Shown: piece after piece, positions 24,424 through 32,851 of the stretch
Numbering within the stretch: position 1 is the first letter of the stretch
Layout of the letters: each line of letters opens with the position of its first letter
Assembly: GCA_002428985.1 (NCBI GenBank)
Contig: DIYL01000025.1
Span: forward strand, 1 to 40,167
Length of the DNA stretch: 40,167 bases
Source of the DNA: Anaerolineales bacterium UBA6055
GTDB taxonomy: Bacteria; Chloroflexota; Anaerolineae; Aggregatilineales; Phototrophicaceae
Direction of reading: 5' to 3'
Program-made: the position numbers and the translations under genes
Notes under the pieces: generated by a model
Seen by the model: the letters and a program-made list of their open reading frames with translations, nothing else
What the model was told of the DNA's origin: nothing
Databases searched by the model: none

Positions 24424-25428
24424 CTAACCGTTAGTACGGTGGATTGCTAACAAGTCGGACAAAATTGCAAAACCCGTTTCCATCTTACCAGCACCCGCCC
24501 CAATCAATGTCACATCACCCATCAAATCTGTCGCAATCGTGATTGCATTTGTCGCGCCACCAACACTCGCTAGCGGGTCACTATTCGGCAAACGAATAGG
24601 TTTAACACTCCCCCCCGTTGGTGTCGCAGTTGCAATAAGCTTATAGCGTTCATTATTTTGCTTCGCATCTGCAATATCATCAGCAGAAATCTGGGTAATG
24701 CCATCAACATCAAGGTCATCCATCGTATTACTTGTACCGAACAACGCATTCCCCAAAATTAACACTTTTCCGGCGGCATCCCAGCCTTCAACATCACCTG
24801 ATGGATCTGTTTCGGCATACCCTAGTTCTTGTGCTTTTTTGAGCGCGTCAGCATATTCCATCCCAGCTTCCATCTGCGTGAGGATGTAATTGGTTGTCCC
24901 ATTGAGGATGCCACGTGCTTCGGTGATTGTACAACCAGCAAGCGCATCTTCTGCCAGTTGCATGGTTGGTGTACCTGCCATCACAGTTGCTTCGTAGCGG
25001 AGATGTAATCCCATTTGACGCGCTTTTTTAGCGAGGTCATGATACGCCAGTGCAACGGGTCCTTTATTCGCAAGCACAACATGTTTGCCACTGTCCAATG
25101 CACTGTTGCAATAATCGAGTGCTGGTTGAGCCGTCTCCAAATTTGTTGGGCTGACCTCAATGACAACATCAGCTTGTTTTTCCGAAATCATCGAATCTGC
25201 ATTGAGGTTACGAATCAATCCGTCGGTATCAGGATATTCTGCAATACCATTGAGTAGTGAAGGTATATCGAGTCCATCAGGGTGATAAAGTGTTCCTCTC
25301 GAGCCTGTTATCACCCCGATAATCTTGGGGGTAAAGCCATATGTTTGTTCAAGTGTATCGGCTTTTTGCAATAAGATTTCTGCGAAACCTTGCCCAACAA
25401 CACCAAAGCCAACTAAAATTACATGCAT
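24424..25428 (-). CDS. hom: Homoserine dehydrogenase
   Basis: The 334-residue protein reduces aspartate semialdehyde to homoserine, the branch point to threonine and methionine. The N-terminal Rossmann motif is LVGFGVVGQGFAE (residues 5-17). VVLANKGPVALAYHDL, the catalytic-domain signature ARGILNGTTNYILTQM and YAETDPSGDVEGWDAAGK are all present, including the Lys and Asp used in catalysis. The C-terminal ACT domain of the longer enzymes (about 430 residues) is absent, so threonine feedback through that domain is not expected. AAGGAG precedes the ATG. It is a single gene, 71 nt downstream of the peroxiredoxin on the same strand. Confidence 0.92.
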   Translation of the reverse strand: MHVILVGFGVVGQGFAEILLQKADTLEQTYGFTPKIIGVITGSRGTLYHPDGLDIPSLLNGIAEYPDTDGLIRNLNADSMISEKQADVVIEVSPTNLETAQPALDYCNSALDSGKHVVLANKGPVALAYHDLAKKARQMGLHLRYEATVMAGTPTMQLAEDALAGCTITEARGILNGTTNYILTQMEAGMEYADALKKAQELGYAETDPSGDVEGWDAAGKVLILGNALFGTSNTMDDLDVDGITQISADDIADAKQNNERYKLIATATPTGGSVKPIRLPNSDPLASVGGATNAITIATDLMGDVTLIGAGAGKMETGFAILSDLLAIHRTNG

Positions 25429-25499
25429 GAGGCATACTCTCCTTACATAGACAATATGCCCTTATCATACCCTGAACGTAATTTGATAAAACCCTGTAT

Positions 25500-25973
25500 C
25501 TAGACAGACTGTGGCATTGTCTCCAATGCTTTCAATGCTTTTTTCAAGCTATCTTTTGGCCCAACACCAATTTGTTGATCGATCAAAACACCGTTAGCAT
25601 CAATCACCCAATATGAGCGGGTCGCGCCAATAGGCAATTTGATAATCTTCAGGTCTACGCCCCACGCATCCCACGAATCAAGTACTTTGTGGTCAGGGTC
25701 GGATAGTAAATCATACTGCAAATTCTTGGCAGCTTTCCATCCAGCCAAGTCATCTTGATTATCCCCACTAATGCCGAATACAACTGCATTTGCCGATTCA
25801 ATCTGTGGGAACGCATCACGGAAGGCGCATGCTTGCATCGTGCATCCCATGGAATTCGCTTTTGGAAACGAAAAAATGACGACGTTTTTACCACGGTATT
25901 CGCTCAGTTTAATCATCTCGCCATCTTGGTTGGGGAGTTCAAAGTCTGGGACAGTTTGACCAATTTTTAGCAT
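25500..25973 (-). CDS. Peroxiredoxin of the Bcp/PrxQ type
   Basis: The 157-residue protein has a thioredoxin fold. It starts MLKIGQTVPDFELPNQDGE, followed by VVIFSFPKANSMGCTMQACA. The peroxidatic Cys44 and resolving Cys49 have the five-residue spacing of PrxQ. The usual Thr in the P-x-x-x-T/S-x-x-C motif is Ser41. Later WGVDLKIIKLPIGATRSYWVID is the conserved C-terminal strand-turn with the active-site Arg. It reduces hydroperoxides in the cytosol using thioredoxin. It is transcribed divergently from the methyltransferase operon at 26114, sharing a 140-bp promoter region. Confidence 0.9.
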   Translation of the reverse strand: MLKIGQTVPDFELPNQDGEMIKLSEYRGKNVVIFSFPKANSMGCTMQACAFRDAFPQIESANAVVFGISGDNQDDLAGWKAAKNLQYDLLSDPDHKVLDSWDAWGVDLKIIKLPIGATRSYWVIDANGVLIDQQIGVGPKDSLKKALKALETMPQSV

Positions 25974-26086
25974 ACGATGTTATCACTTTCATTTCATAAT
26001 ATAGAAGATATTCATCAGCATAATGCGAATGGGTTGGAGAGACTTAATTTTTCGATGAGTGTCCGATAAAATCTGCTACTGTCGCG

Positions 26087-26092
26087 TATAAT
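26087..26092 (+). promoter_or_regulatory. -10 element of the methyltransferase operon
   Basis: A perfect TATAAT lies 21 bp before the GTG start at 26114. The GGAGG ribosome site (26099-26103) follows almost at once, so the leader would be only about 15 nt. No clear -35 is found. Confidence 0.45.
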
Positions 26093-26113
26093 AGAAGTGG
26101 AGGTCAATAAACG

Positions 26114-26890
26114 GTGAGCAAATCTACCCAAGTATTTTACGACAATCTAGCCGACTCATATCGTTATATCTTCCCAGATTGGGTGGGTTCGGTTGCACGA
26201 CAAGGTAAAACGATCGACCAATTTTTGGAAGTCCTTGGTTTTTCACCCGCTCATCACAGTCTATACGATTGTACCTGTGGCATCGGAACACAGACATTCG
26301 GGTTGGCTTTGCAAGGTTGGAATGTACATGGCACCGATTTAAGTGCTAAATCAATCGACCTTGCCCGCGAATATGCTAGTGAATTCGACACAATTTTTAC
26401 ACCGACATTCGATGTGCGTGATTTGTTACAACCCGCTGAAAATCCTATCCAATACGATATTGTGCTATCGCTGGATAATGCAGTCCCACATTTTATGACG
26501 GACGAAGACCTCATCACTGGGTTAACTACCATGCGCGACCATCTGGCAGATAATGGACTGCTGATGATTAGCATCCGTGATTATGATGTACTGATAGAAA
26601 ATCCACCCAAATCGACCTTACCCAGTGTGTTCGAATCCGATGAGGGCAAGCGTATGATCTTCCAAGTCTGGGATTGGGCAGAGGATTTATCGTACTACGA
26701 CCTAAACATGTATGTAGTGCATCATTATGGCGACGACATTACAACGCAATGTTTTCCAGCACAATACCGTGCACTCCGTCGTGAAACGCTGACATCTGCA
26801 TTAGATAGCATCGGATTAAAAGATATCCAGTGGTTTATGCCTGACGAGAGTACCTACTATCAGCCCATTGTGACTGCGAGGAAACCATGA
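26114..26890 (+). CDS. Class I SAM-dependent methyltransferase
   Basis: The 258-residue protein starts at GTG with TGGAGGT about 9 nt upstream. Motif I is YDCTCGIGTQTFGLA (about 51-65), the acidic ribose-binding loop is VHGTDLSAKSIDLA, and motif IV-like VLSLDNAVPHF follows. This resembles small-molecule methyltransferases related to glycine/sarcosine N-methyltransferases, but the substrate cannot be assigned. An N-terminal VFYDNLADSYRYIFPDW cap is typical for this group. It overlaps the next gene by 4 nt (ATGA), so the first three genes of this operon are translated in a chain. Confidence 0.82.
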   Translation: MSKSTQVFYDNLADSYRYIFPDWVGSVARQGKTIDQFLEVLGFSPAHHSLYDCTCGIGTQTFGLALQGWNVHGTDLSAKSIDLAREYASEFDTIFTPTFDVRDLLQPAENPIQYDIVLSLDNAVPHFMTDEDLITGLTTMRDHLADNGLLMISIRDYDVLIENPPKSTLPSVFESDEGKRMIFQVWDWAEDLSYYDLNMYVVHHYGDDITTQCFPAQYRALRRETLTSALDSIGLKDIQWFMPDESTYYQPIVTARKP

Positions 26891-27513
26891 GCCCAAAACC
26901 TAAGCGCAAACCCAAGAACAAAAACCTCAGCATAGACGAGCAAATTGAGTTGCTGTTAGACGATGACGAGTACATCATCTGGAGTGAACAAACTCATGGG
27001 GGCTATTACTTTCAAATGATAGTCAGATTGGCAAAGCACTTGACCATTGGATTAGCAGGTCTATTGGTTGTTACTACAGTGCTGTCGTATAACCTACACA
27101 TTTCACTTGAACTTCTAACGATATTACTGCCTATCTTGGCAATAGTTGCCGTATTTTTATTAACATATGGCGCACGTGTTAATCATAATCTTCTTCAATT
27201 TACCCAGTATGTTAACGTCATCACAAACTATCAGGTGATGGTCTATAATCCGATTTCTCAAGATGTTGTCTATGCATTTGAACACGACGCGATACAAAAA
27301 TTCCAAGTACACGAATATGATGATAATCTCGGCAATATCACAGTCGATCGACGAAGCCATAATAAAGCACGGTATCGCGTTACACCCAAATACCCGCTCC
27401 AGTTTACATTACGCGGAGTCGATGATTTATCAAAAATTGTTGGCTTATTGCGCTCACAATTGGGCATCGAACCCGACTATCTGCAAATTTATCCAAAGCA
27501 AAAACGACAATGA
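26887..27513 (+). CDS. PH-like (bPH, DUF304-type) membrane protein
   Basis: The protein has 208 residues. A basic N-terminus (KPKRKPKNKN) precedes DEQIELLLDDDEYIIWSEQT, then two membrane helices at about 47-67 and 71-95. A C-terminal domain of about 100 residues follows, with the bacterial PH layout: VITNYQVMVYNP, DAIQKFQVHE, GNITVDRR and FTLRGVDDL. Such proteins are common and mostly uncharacterised. It is coupled by ATGA overlaps to both the methyltransferase before and the nucleotidyltransferase after. That conserved-looking coupling suggests a joint role at the membrane, unknown in detail. Confidence 0.65.
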   Translation: MSPKPKRKPKNKNLSIDEQIELLLDDDEYIIWSEQTHGGYYFQMIVRLAKHLTIGLAGLLVVTTVLSYNLHISLELLTILLPILAIVAVFLLTYGARVNHNLLQFTQYVNVITNYQVMVYNPISQDVVYAFEHDAIQKFQVHEYDDNLGNITVDRRSHNKARYRVTPKYPLQFTLRGVDDLSKIVGLLRSQLGIEPDYLQIYPKQKRQ

Positions 27514-28208
27514 GATATGTTGCGGATGTAACAAACTATATCTATCCATCCAATAATCGACCAAAGATTCTACAAAACGAAATTATTCTTAAATTATCTC
27601 AGCTTGACTTTGTCCACAAAATATATAGTTTTGGATCATTGCAAAGCAATCAGTGGGACAGATGGTCAGACATAGATTTGATTGCTATTACAGAATCTCA
27701 ATCAGATTTTTATGAATTACGTACAGATCTTAATCATTGGAAACTAATCCGCCACCATCATCCGCTATTACCAGCGAATCCGAATGGTCACCATCTCCTA
27801 GGCATTATATTCCAAGATGAGTCCGTTTTTCACTGTGTCGATTTAAACTTATTTACATACCAAGAAATCAAAAAGACTGAGACATTAGAGCGCTTTGGAA
27901 ATATTCAACTAGAATATAAAACATCTCAGTTAGTGCCAACCAAACCGAAACAAACGATGTTCACTACGCAAGTTCTTACAGTAGATGAAAAAAGAATTTC
28001 AACAGCGATTCATTTTACAAAAAAGAATATAAAACATGTAATGCGTCAACGAGATGCATATGATGATTTACTCAAGTGGTCGAAAAACCTGCATAGTATT
28101 ATGATCAATTATTCAGAAAATTATCATGTTACTGGTGGTAACATTGGATGGGTCGCACATCGTTATCTTGAAATTGCCGATTATCTTCTCAATAATCAAA
28201 CAACTTGA
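27510..28208 (+). CDS. Nucleotidyltransferase-domain protein
   Basis: The 232-residue protein has the polymerase-beta-type core YSFGSLQSNQWDRWSDIDLI. It has Gly42-Ser43 and, eleven residues later, Asp54-x-Asp56, with a third candidate Asp111 in CVDLNLF. A helical C-terminal domain of about 80 residues follows. The arrangement recalls aminoglycoside or streptomycin nucleotidyltransferases and DUF4111-like enzymes. The real acceptor could be a small molecule, a protein or a tRNA. It overlaps the preceding gene by 4 nt and ends the coupled trio. Base composition is somewhat more AT-rich than that of its operon partners. Confidence 0.72.
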   Translation: MRYVADVTNYIYPSNNRPKILQNEIILKLSQLDFVHKIYSFGSLQSNQWDRWSDIDLIAITESQSDFYELRTDLNHWKLIRHHHPLLPANPNGHHLLGIIFQDESVFHCVDLNLFTYQEIKKTETLERFGNIQLEYKTSQLVPTKPKQTMFTTQVLTVDEKRISTAIHFTKKNIKHVMRQRDAYDDLLKWSKNLHSIMINYSENYHVTGGNIGWVAHRYLEIADYLLNNQTT

Positions 28209-28250
28209 AATAATACCTCTAAACTATGAAACCAAGGAACAAATTTTAAC

Positions 28251-28490
28251 ATGAACAACAATGAACACTACGACAAATGGAATCTATTTTCAGCGGTCGG
28301 TATGCTGATTATCGGCTTGGGCTTGAGCGTCATCGGCGATGCAACATTTTCTAAAGTCAACGGTAAACCGTGGATACTCAAAGGTACGATTGGGCTAATT
28401 CTATTTAACGCTGGCATCGCAATTTTTGGTGATGCGGTCAAATCCCGTGCATTATATGAATGGGAATTGAAACAAGAAACATCAGAATAA
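28251..28490 (+). CDS. Small two-helix membrane protein
   Basis: The protein has 79 residues with two membrane helices (about 14-33 and 43-61) and short charged ends. The repeats VGMLIIGLGLSVIGDATF and IGLILFNAGIAIFGDAVK are alike, suggesting an internal duplication with a G-D-A motif at each helix end. No family is recognised. It lies 42 nt after the nucleotidyltransferase on the same strand and may share its transcript. It converges on the gene at 28499. Confidence 0.6.
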   Translation: MNNNEHYDKWNLFSAVGMLIIGLGLSVIGDATFSKVNGKPWILKGTIGLILFNAGIAIFGDAVKSRALYEWELKQETSE

Positions 28491-28498
28491 AGAGAGAC

Positions 28499-30565
28499 TT
28501 ACGCCTCTCCAACACCATATTCAGCATCTTCGGCGCGGGCAACACGCTGCCCTTCAGCAATGTCCACACGGGTAAGTAAGTACCCGCCGATGACAAATAA
28601 TATAACAAGGCTCAAAATCGCCGGACGACTGCTACCGAGTAGAATACCTGCCAGTGCAAAAATTAACGGTCCTATAATCGCCGCGAATTTTTCCATAATA
28701 CTGTAAAAGCCGAAGAATTCGCCACTCTTGGTTGTCGGACACATACTCGCGTATAAGCTCCGGCTCAAGGCTTGACTACCTCCTTGTACCATCGCCACCA
28801 TCCACGCCAAAAACCAGAATTCAACCGTCGCGTTCAAGATGAAGCCCCAACCCGCAACGATACAGTACACGACCAATGCCAGTAAGATACTACGTCGTGT
28901 ATCCAACCAATTGGCTAATCCGACGAAACGCGATTTAAAGACAAATGCGAAGATAATGCCGATAATTTCTATCCCGATAAGCAAACCGATCACAACTGGC
29001 AGGCTACTTTGACGGAACGGTGGTTCGACTGTGATGTGTGTCAACGCGATCACATCGCCTTGCGCTGTATCAGTGCTATCCGAAACATTCACAATCTCAA
29101 TCATCTGATTGCCAGACTCGGGTAATTCAATTAGGAAAGTCTCGCCATATCTCACAGTCTCATTGTAGGTATCTATGGTAACGGGTGTTTCAGTCTCGTT
29201 TCCATCATCATCGGTACTGGTGGTTGTGAGCAGTTGTCCATCTATAACAAACCCTATGACACCGCCATCCGGTGCAATCCGATAGGTTAGCGTCAGGTTT
29301 TGTCCGTTAAATGTAAACTGTTGGCTAGCATCGGATGCATCCGTTGTGATGTAGTTCACATCATCAGGGCGACCTGTAAGCATAGTCGTGATACTGCCCA
29401 TCACACCATCCCCAACCAGATCATCGCCGGACACTAAAACATCGTCCCATGCACCATCTGTCGTAAATGCATTATCATCAAAACCATAGACCCCTTCACC
29501 GACAAATTCATTGTCAGTCACATACGGTGGGGGTTGCGTACCTGACACATCTGCCGGCAAAGCATTAGCAAAAATCACTCCTGCAATCGGTAGTGTTACA
29601 GTATTGAACAAAATAAATGCCAAATAGAGCGGCGTTCGGTCGTCATTCTTGCGCGGTAAACGTCCAAAAATAATGCTAAATGGAATCCCTACAAACTGCA
29701 CTAGCAATAACGCCAACACCAACTCGACTAATCCAAAGCCGAGCTCCGCACCATAAATTGCTGCCAACCCGATGATTGTGCCGATTGCGTCGTTATAAAT
29801 TAGGAACGCAACCAAAAATTTGAACAACTCGCGATATTTCGTGAGATCGCGGAAGGTATCACGCAGGCGAACCAGACTCACATCGACTACGGTTTCACCT
29901 CTTTTAAGTGAAGCAGTTGCCGATGGCGGTTCAGGGACTTGGCGCAGAATCGGGAGTGAAAATACTGCCCACCACAGCGCAACCGTCAGGAATGATAAAC
30001 GTACACCTGCATTCTCAAATACTGTATCGGGGACAAACAGAAACATCGCCACATTAATCGCCAGCAAAATCCCACCACCCAGATAGCCAAACGCATACCC
30101 ACGCGTTGAGACCCAATCTTGATCTTCTTCCCTGGCTATATGCGGCAAGAGCGCATCATAAAAAATAATCGACCCGCCAAAACCAATCCGTCCCAGCACG
30201 AAAAACAACGATGCCAATAACCAATCGCCAGTATTGATGAAAACAAGTAAACCTGTCCCAACCACACCAATTCCGACAAAAATCGCTAAGAAGCGTTTTT
30301 TCCCACGCATCACATCCGAGATTGTGCCGAGAATCGGGGACATAATTGCGACGATAAATAATGATAAACTGAGGGTAATAGACCAATAGGCAGTAGCAGT
30401 GGCTTCGCTAGGGAGGGTACTTCCAGCGACTGTACTATAATAAACAGGGAGTAATGCCGCTAAAATTGTTGTTGCAAATGCAGAATTCGCCCAATCATAC
30501 ATCGCCCACGCATTGATGCGCTTTTTGTAGGTTGCTTCATCAACAGTATGTGTCGCAGACGCCAT
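28499..30565 (-). CDS. UMF1-family MFS transporter with extracytoplasmic beta-sandwich insertion
   Basis: I prefer the ATG at 30565 (MASATHTVDE), because GGGAGAG fits it best. An ATG at 30580 would add five residues. The protein is about 688 residues, against 400-480 usual for the UMF1/Atg22-like family. NAWAMYDWANSAFATTI near the N-terminus is the family signature, and GGSQALSRSLYASMCPTTKSG near residue 600 is also characteristic. Between TM9 and TM10 lies an extra domain of about 180 residues (roughly 336-518), rich in D, T and G, with FTFNGQNLTLTYR, VIGFVIDGQL and MIEIVNVSD strands. This recalls a galactose-binding-like jelly roll. By counting helices this loop faces outside. The substrate is unknown. 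Confidence 0.8.
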   Translation of the reverse strand: MASATHTVDEATYKKRINAWAMYDWANSAFATTILAALLPVYYSTVAGSTLPSEATATAYWSITLSLSLFIVAIMSPILGTISDVMRGKKRFLAIFVGIGVVGTGLLVFINTGDWLLASLFFVLGRIGFGGSIIFYDALLPHIAREEDQDWVSTRGYAFGYLGGGILLAINVAMFLFVPDTVFENAGVRLSFLTVALWWAVFSLPILRQVPEPPSATASLKRGETVVDVSLVRLRDTFRDLTKYRELFKFLVAFLIYNDAIGTIIGLAAIYGAELGFGLVELVLALLLVQFVGIPFSIIFGRLPRKNDDRTPLYLAFILFNTVTLPIAGVIFANALPADVSGTQPPPYVTDNEFVGEGVYGFDDNAFTTDGAWDDVLVSGDDLVGDGVMGSITTMLTGRPDDVNYITTDASDASQQFTFNGQNLTLTYRIAPDGGVIGFVIDGQLLTTTSTDDDGNETETPVTIDTYNETVRYGETFLIELPESGNQMIEIVNVSDSTDTAQGDVIALTHITVEPPFRQSSLPVVIGLLIGIEIIGIIFAFVFKSRFVGLANWLDTRRSILLALVVYCIVAGWGFILNATVEFWFLAWMVAMVQGGSQALSRSLYASMCPTTKSGEFFGFYSIMEKFAAIIGPLIFALAGILLGSSRPAILSLVILFVIGGYLLTRVDIAEGQRVARAEDAEYGVGEA

Positions 30566-30800
30566 CATCTTCTCTCCCATTGCCCTATGAAATGCACAGA
30601 GTTTAACACGCTTATTTTATCGTGCCTTTAAGATTTGGCTATTTGATTAGAAAATATGATGCAATAAGACAAAGACGATCCATCCAAATGCAGTCAAAGC
30701 TAAACTCGCTGCAATTCTCAGAAACGGGTGTCCTTCAAGCAAAATATTTAAATACCAATCAATCATATCAAGTGGCAACCGCAGCGACTATATATACCAT

Positions 30801-30832
30801 TTCTCTGTGTTCTCTGTGTCTTCGTGGTTCAC
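30801..30832. repeat. Short tandem CTCTGTGT-type intergenic repeat
   Basis: TTCTCTGTG is repeated twice with a 9-bp period, then a degenerate TCTTCGTGGTTCA unit follows, ending inside the final codons' flank of the hydroxylase gene. The reverse reads as the ACCACGAAGACACAGAGAACACAGAG kind of sequence that turns up between genes in many unrelated environmental bacteria. The rest of the 30566-30834 gap shows no gene. Confidence 0.4.
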
Positions 30833-30834
30833 TT

Positions 30835-31578
30835 TTATCGCGGTCGCTTTAAATCCGGTGCATGATGATAATCAAATGTCAGGATGCTACGTACCGCCTG
30901 ATGTTTTTCATTTTTGGGTGTGATAGGTTCAGCTTTATGCCACAGCATATCATCATTAAACACATAAAAATCCATGATTTGATTCAAACGATGCGTGGAT
31001 AACAAATTCTTGTCATTGTCATAGATCGACACATCACCACCATCAGCATTCACCAACTCAGCCAGATGTACGGTGACGAACTCCGCACCATCTTTATGGA
31101 TACCTTCTGGCGTTGGATGACCATCTTGACCATGAGTAGCTGTTACCCGTATGAGATGCACATGCACATCCCACGGATCGTTTTTCATCGCATCAGTTAC
31201 CGGAAATTGTCGGAAGTCAAAGCGGATCATCTCTTGGAGGAAGTCGTTACTAAACGTAGTATCAAGTAACGGCGCAAATTTACGTACAATCCCACCTGTA
31301 ATCTCATTAATATCTGTATCTTGAAAATAGTCTTCATGGGGCAAGCGTAAAAGCTCTTCTGTCGATGGCATAAAATAATACCGTCCATAACGACGAAAAC
31401 GATATTTCCCATTATTCGGCAAATATTCATCAACAGGCAAATCAGCATAATCAATCGACAGGCTCAACCATTCTTGTCGTAGATCATCAGGGATACTGAG
31501 TTCTGTCGCTCGAACAAGGCTATAATATTGAGTTGCAAGGTCAGTATGAACATCATGTGTTGTTGTAATCTGTGACAT
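30835..31578 (-). CDS. 2-oxoglutarate/Fe(II) dioxygenase of the BsmA/IDO type (amino-acid hydroxylase)
   Basis: The start at the ATG 31578 (MSQITTTHDVHTD) is chosen over a GTG three codons earlier, because GAGAG is 9 nt from the ATG. The protein has about 247 residues. HPTPEGIHKDGAEFVTVHLA carries the His-x-Asp iron ligands, and LWHKAEPITP supplies the distal His, followed by RSILTFDYH with the Arg that holds 2-oxoglutarate. The pattern is that of the 2OG-Fe_Oxy_2 family, which includes L-isoleucine 4-dioxygenase and related free-amino-acid hydroxylases. It follows the aminotransferase by 99 nt on the same strand. Substrate inferred to be a free amino acid. Confidence 0.82.
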   Translation of the reverse strand: MSQITTTHDVHTDLATQYYSLVRATELSIPDDLRQEWLSLSIDYADLPVDEYLPNNGKYRFRRYGRYYFMPSTEELLRLPHEDYFQDTDINEITGGIVRKFAPLLDTTFSNDFLQEMIRFDFRQFPVTDAMKNDPWDVHVHLIRVTATHGQDGHPTPEGIHKDGAEFVTVHLAELVNADGGDVSIYDNDKNLLSTHRLNQIMDFYVFNDDMLWHKAEPITPKNEKHQAVRSILTFDYHHAPDLKRPR

Positions 31579-31677
31579 AACAGGCACTCTCTGTGGTATA
31601 GGTCAATACATGTCACAATTATTATAGTTTCATTGACGTATCTCGTCATCCTAGAATCAAAAAGACAAACAACAAAA

Positions 31678-32850
31678 CTATAACAGCCCTGCAATCACCT
31701 GAGCGAGCGTCTTTATCCCACGCTTGAGATCATCATAAGATAGAAAACTATAGGATAATCGTAGAGCATGTGCGCCGTCGTCAGGATTTACATAAAACCC
31801 TTTACCCGAGGCAAAGTAAATATTCGCTTCATTAGCAGCCTGTTCCAAGGTATCCACATGCAGACCATCAGGTAACATCAACCAGATGAAATACCCACCA
31901 TCAGGATGTGTCCATGTGACACCATCGGGCATGTGTTTTCCCAGTGTATTCAACGCCATATCACGGCGTGTTTGATAACGCCCGCGCAACCATTGGATAT
32001 GACGATCCCACCCCCCACTCGAGCAGAATTCAGCCACGATTTTTGCTGTAAATGGATTAGCACCACCACCCATTCGCATCTCACCACTGGTCACAAATCG
32101 TTGAATGCGTTTTGCATCAGAAAACATCCAACCAATTCGCATCCCTGGTGATAAGGTCTTTGAAAATGTGCCCAACCGGATCACATTTTGCCCTTTCGCT
32201 AATTCATAAAAACTCGGAGGGACACTATCTACAAATCGAATATCCGAATACACATCATCTTCCACAATCGTAAAACCATAGAGCTGGCTTAATTCAACGA
32301 TTTCTGCACGCCGTTCACGCGATAAGGTAATCCCCGATGGATTCTGAAAGGTCGGCACAACATAATAGAATTTTGGCAGACGTTTTTCGTGACGCAATTT
32401 TTCCAGTTCATCATGCATCGCATCGACAATAATGCCACCGCCATCGATTGGAATCGCATGGATATCCAAGCCATGATCGTTGAAAATATGCAACGCATCA
32501 CGATACGATGGTGCATCGACGAGAATGGCATCACCCTGTTGTGACAACAATTCCGTCACCATCGTCACACCACCAGTAGATCCGCTCATAATCATGACAT
32601 TATCAGTTGTCAGATTTAGATTTTCACGTGCATTAAAGCGCTCTACCAAAAATCCGATTAGATCCGGATCACCCTGTTCATCACCATATTCGAACATCCG
32701 CATCGACGATGCATCACGCCAACCTTCATCAATAATCTGCTGGATCTCGCGAGCAGGGATTAAATCGCGGGAAGGGTGTCCCGCAAACAGCGGGATACTC
32801 CCCTTCACCACACCTTGCGATGTATATTCCGTCTTCGATTTATCACTCAT
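31678..32850 (-). CDS. PLP-dependent class I/II aminotransferase (LysN/MocR-like catalytic domain)
   Basis: The ATG at 32850 (MSDKSKTEYTSQGVV) is used. A longer frame from 32916 would run into the preceding gene. The protein has 390 residues and lacks a GntR DNA-binding domain. PLP-fold motifs: MSGSTGGVTMVTELL, FYYVVPTFQNPSGIT, IVEDDVYSDIRF (Asp and Tyr contacting PLP) and GTFSKTLSPGMRIGW with the Schiff-base Lys. This group includes 2-aminoadipate and valine-pyruvate-type aminotransferases. The substrate is not certain. It starts 1 nt after the stop of the M20 amidohydrolase, so the two are surely co-expressed. Confidence 0.87.
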   Translation of the reverse strand: MSDKSKTEYTSQGVVKGSIPLFAGHPSRDLIPAREIQQIIDEGWRDASSMRMFEYGDEQGDPDLIGFLVERFNARENLNLTTDNVMIMSGSTGGVTMVTELLSQQGDAILVDAPSYRDALHIFNDHGLDIHAIPIDGGGIIVDAMHDELEKLRHEKRLPKFYYVVPTFQNPSGITLSRERRAEIVELSQLYGFTIVEDDVYSDIRFVDSVPPSFYELAKGQNVIRLGTFSKTLSPGMRIGWMFSDAKRIQRFVTSGEMRMGGGANPFTAKIVAEFCSSGGWDRHIQWLRGRYQTRRDMALNTLGKHMPDGVTWTHPDGGYFIWLMLPDGLHVDTLEQAANEANIYFASGKGFYVNPDDGAHALRLSYSFLSYDDLKRGIKTLAQVIAGLL

Positions 32851-32851
32851 C

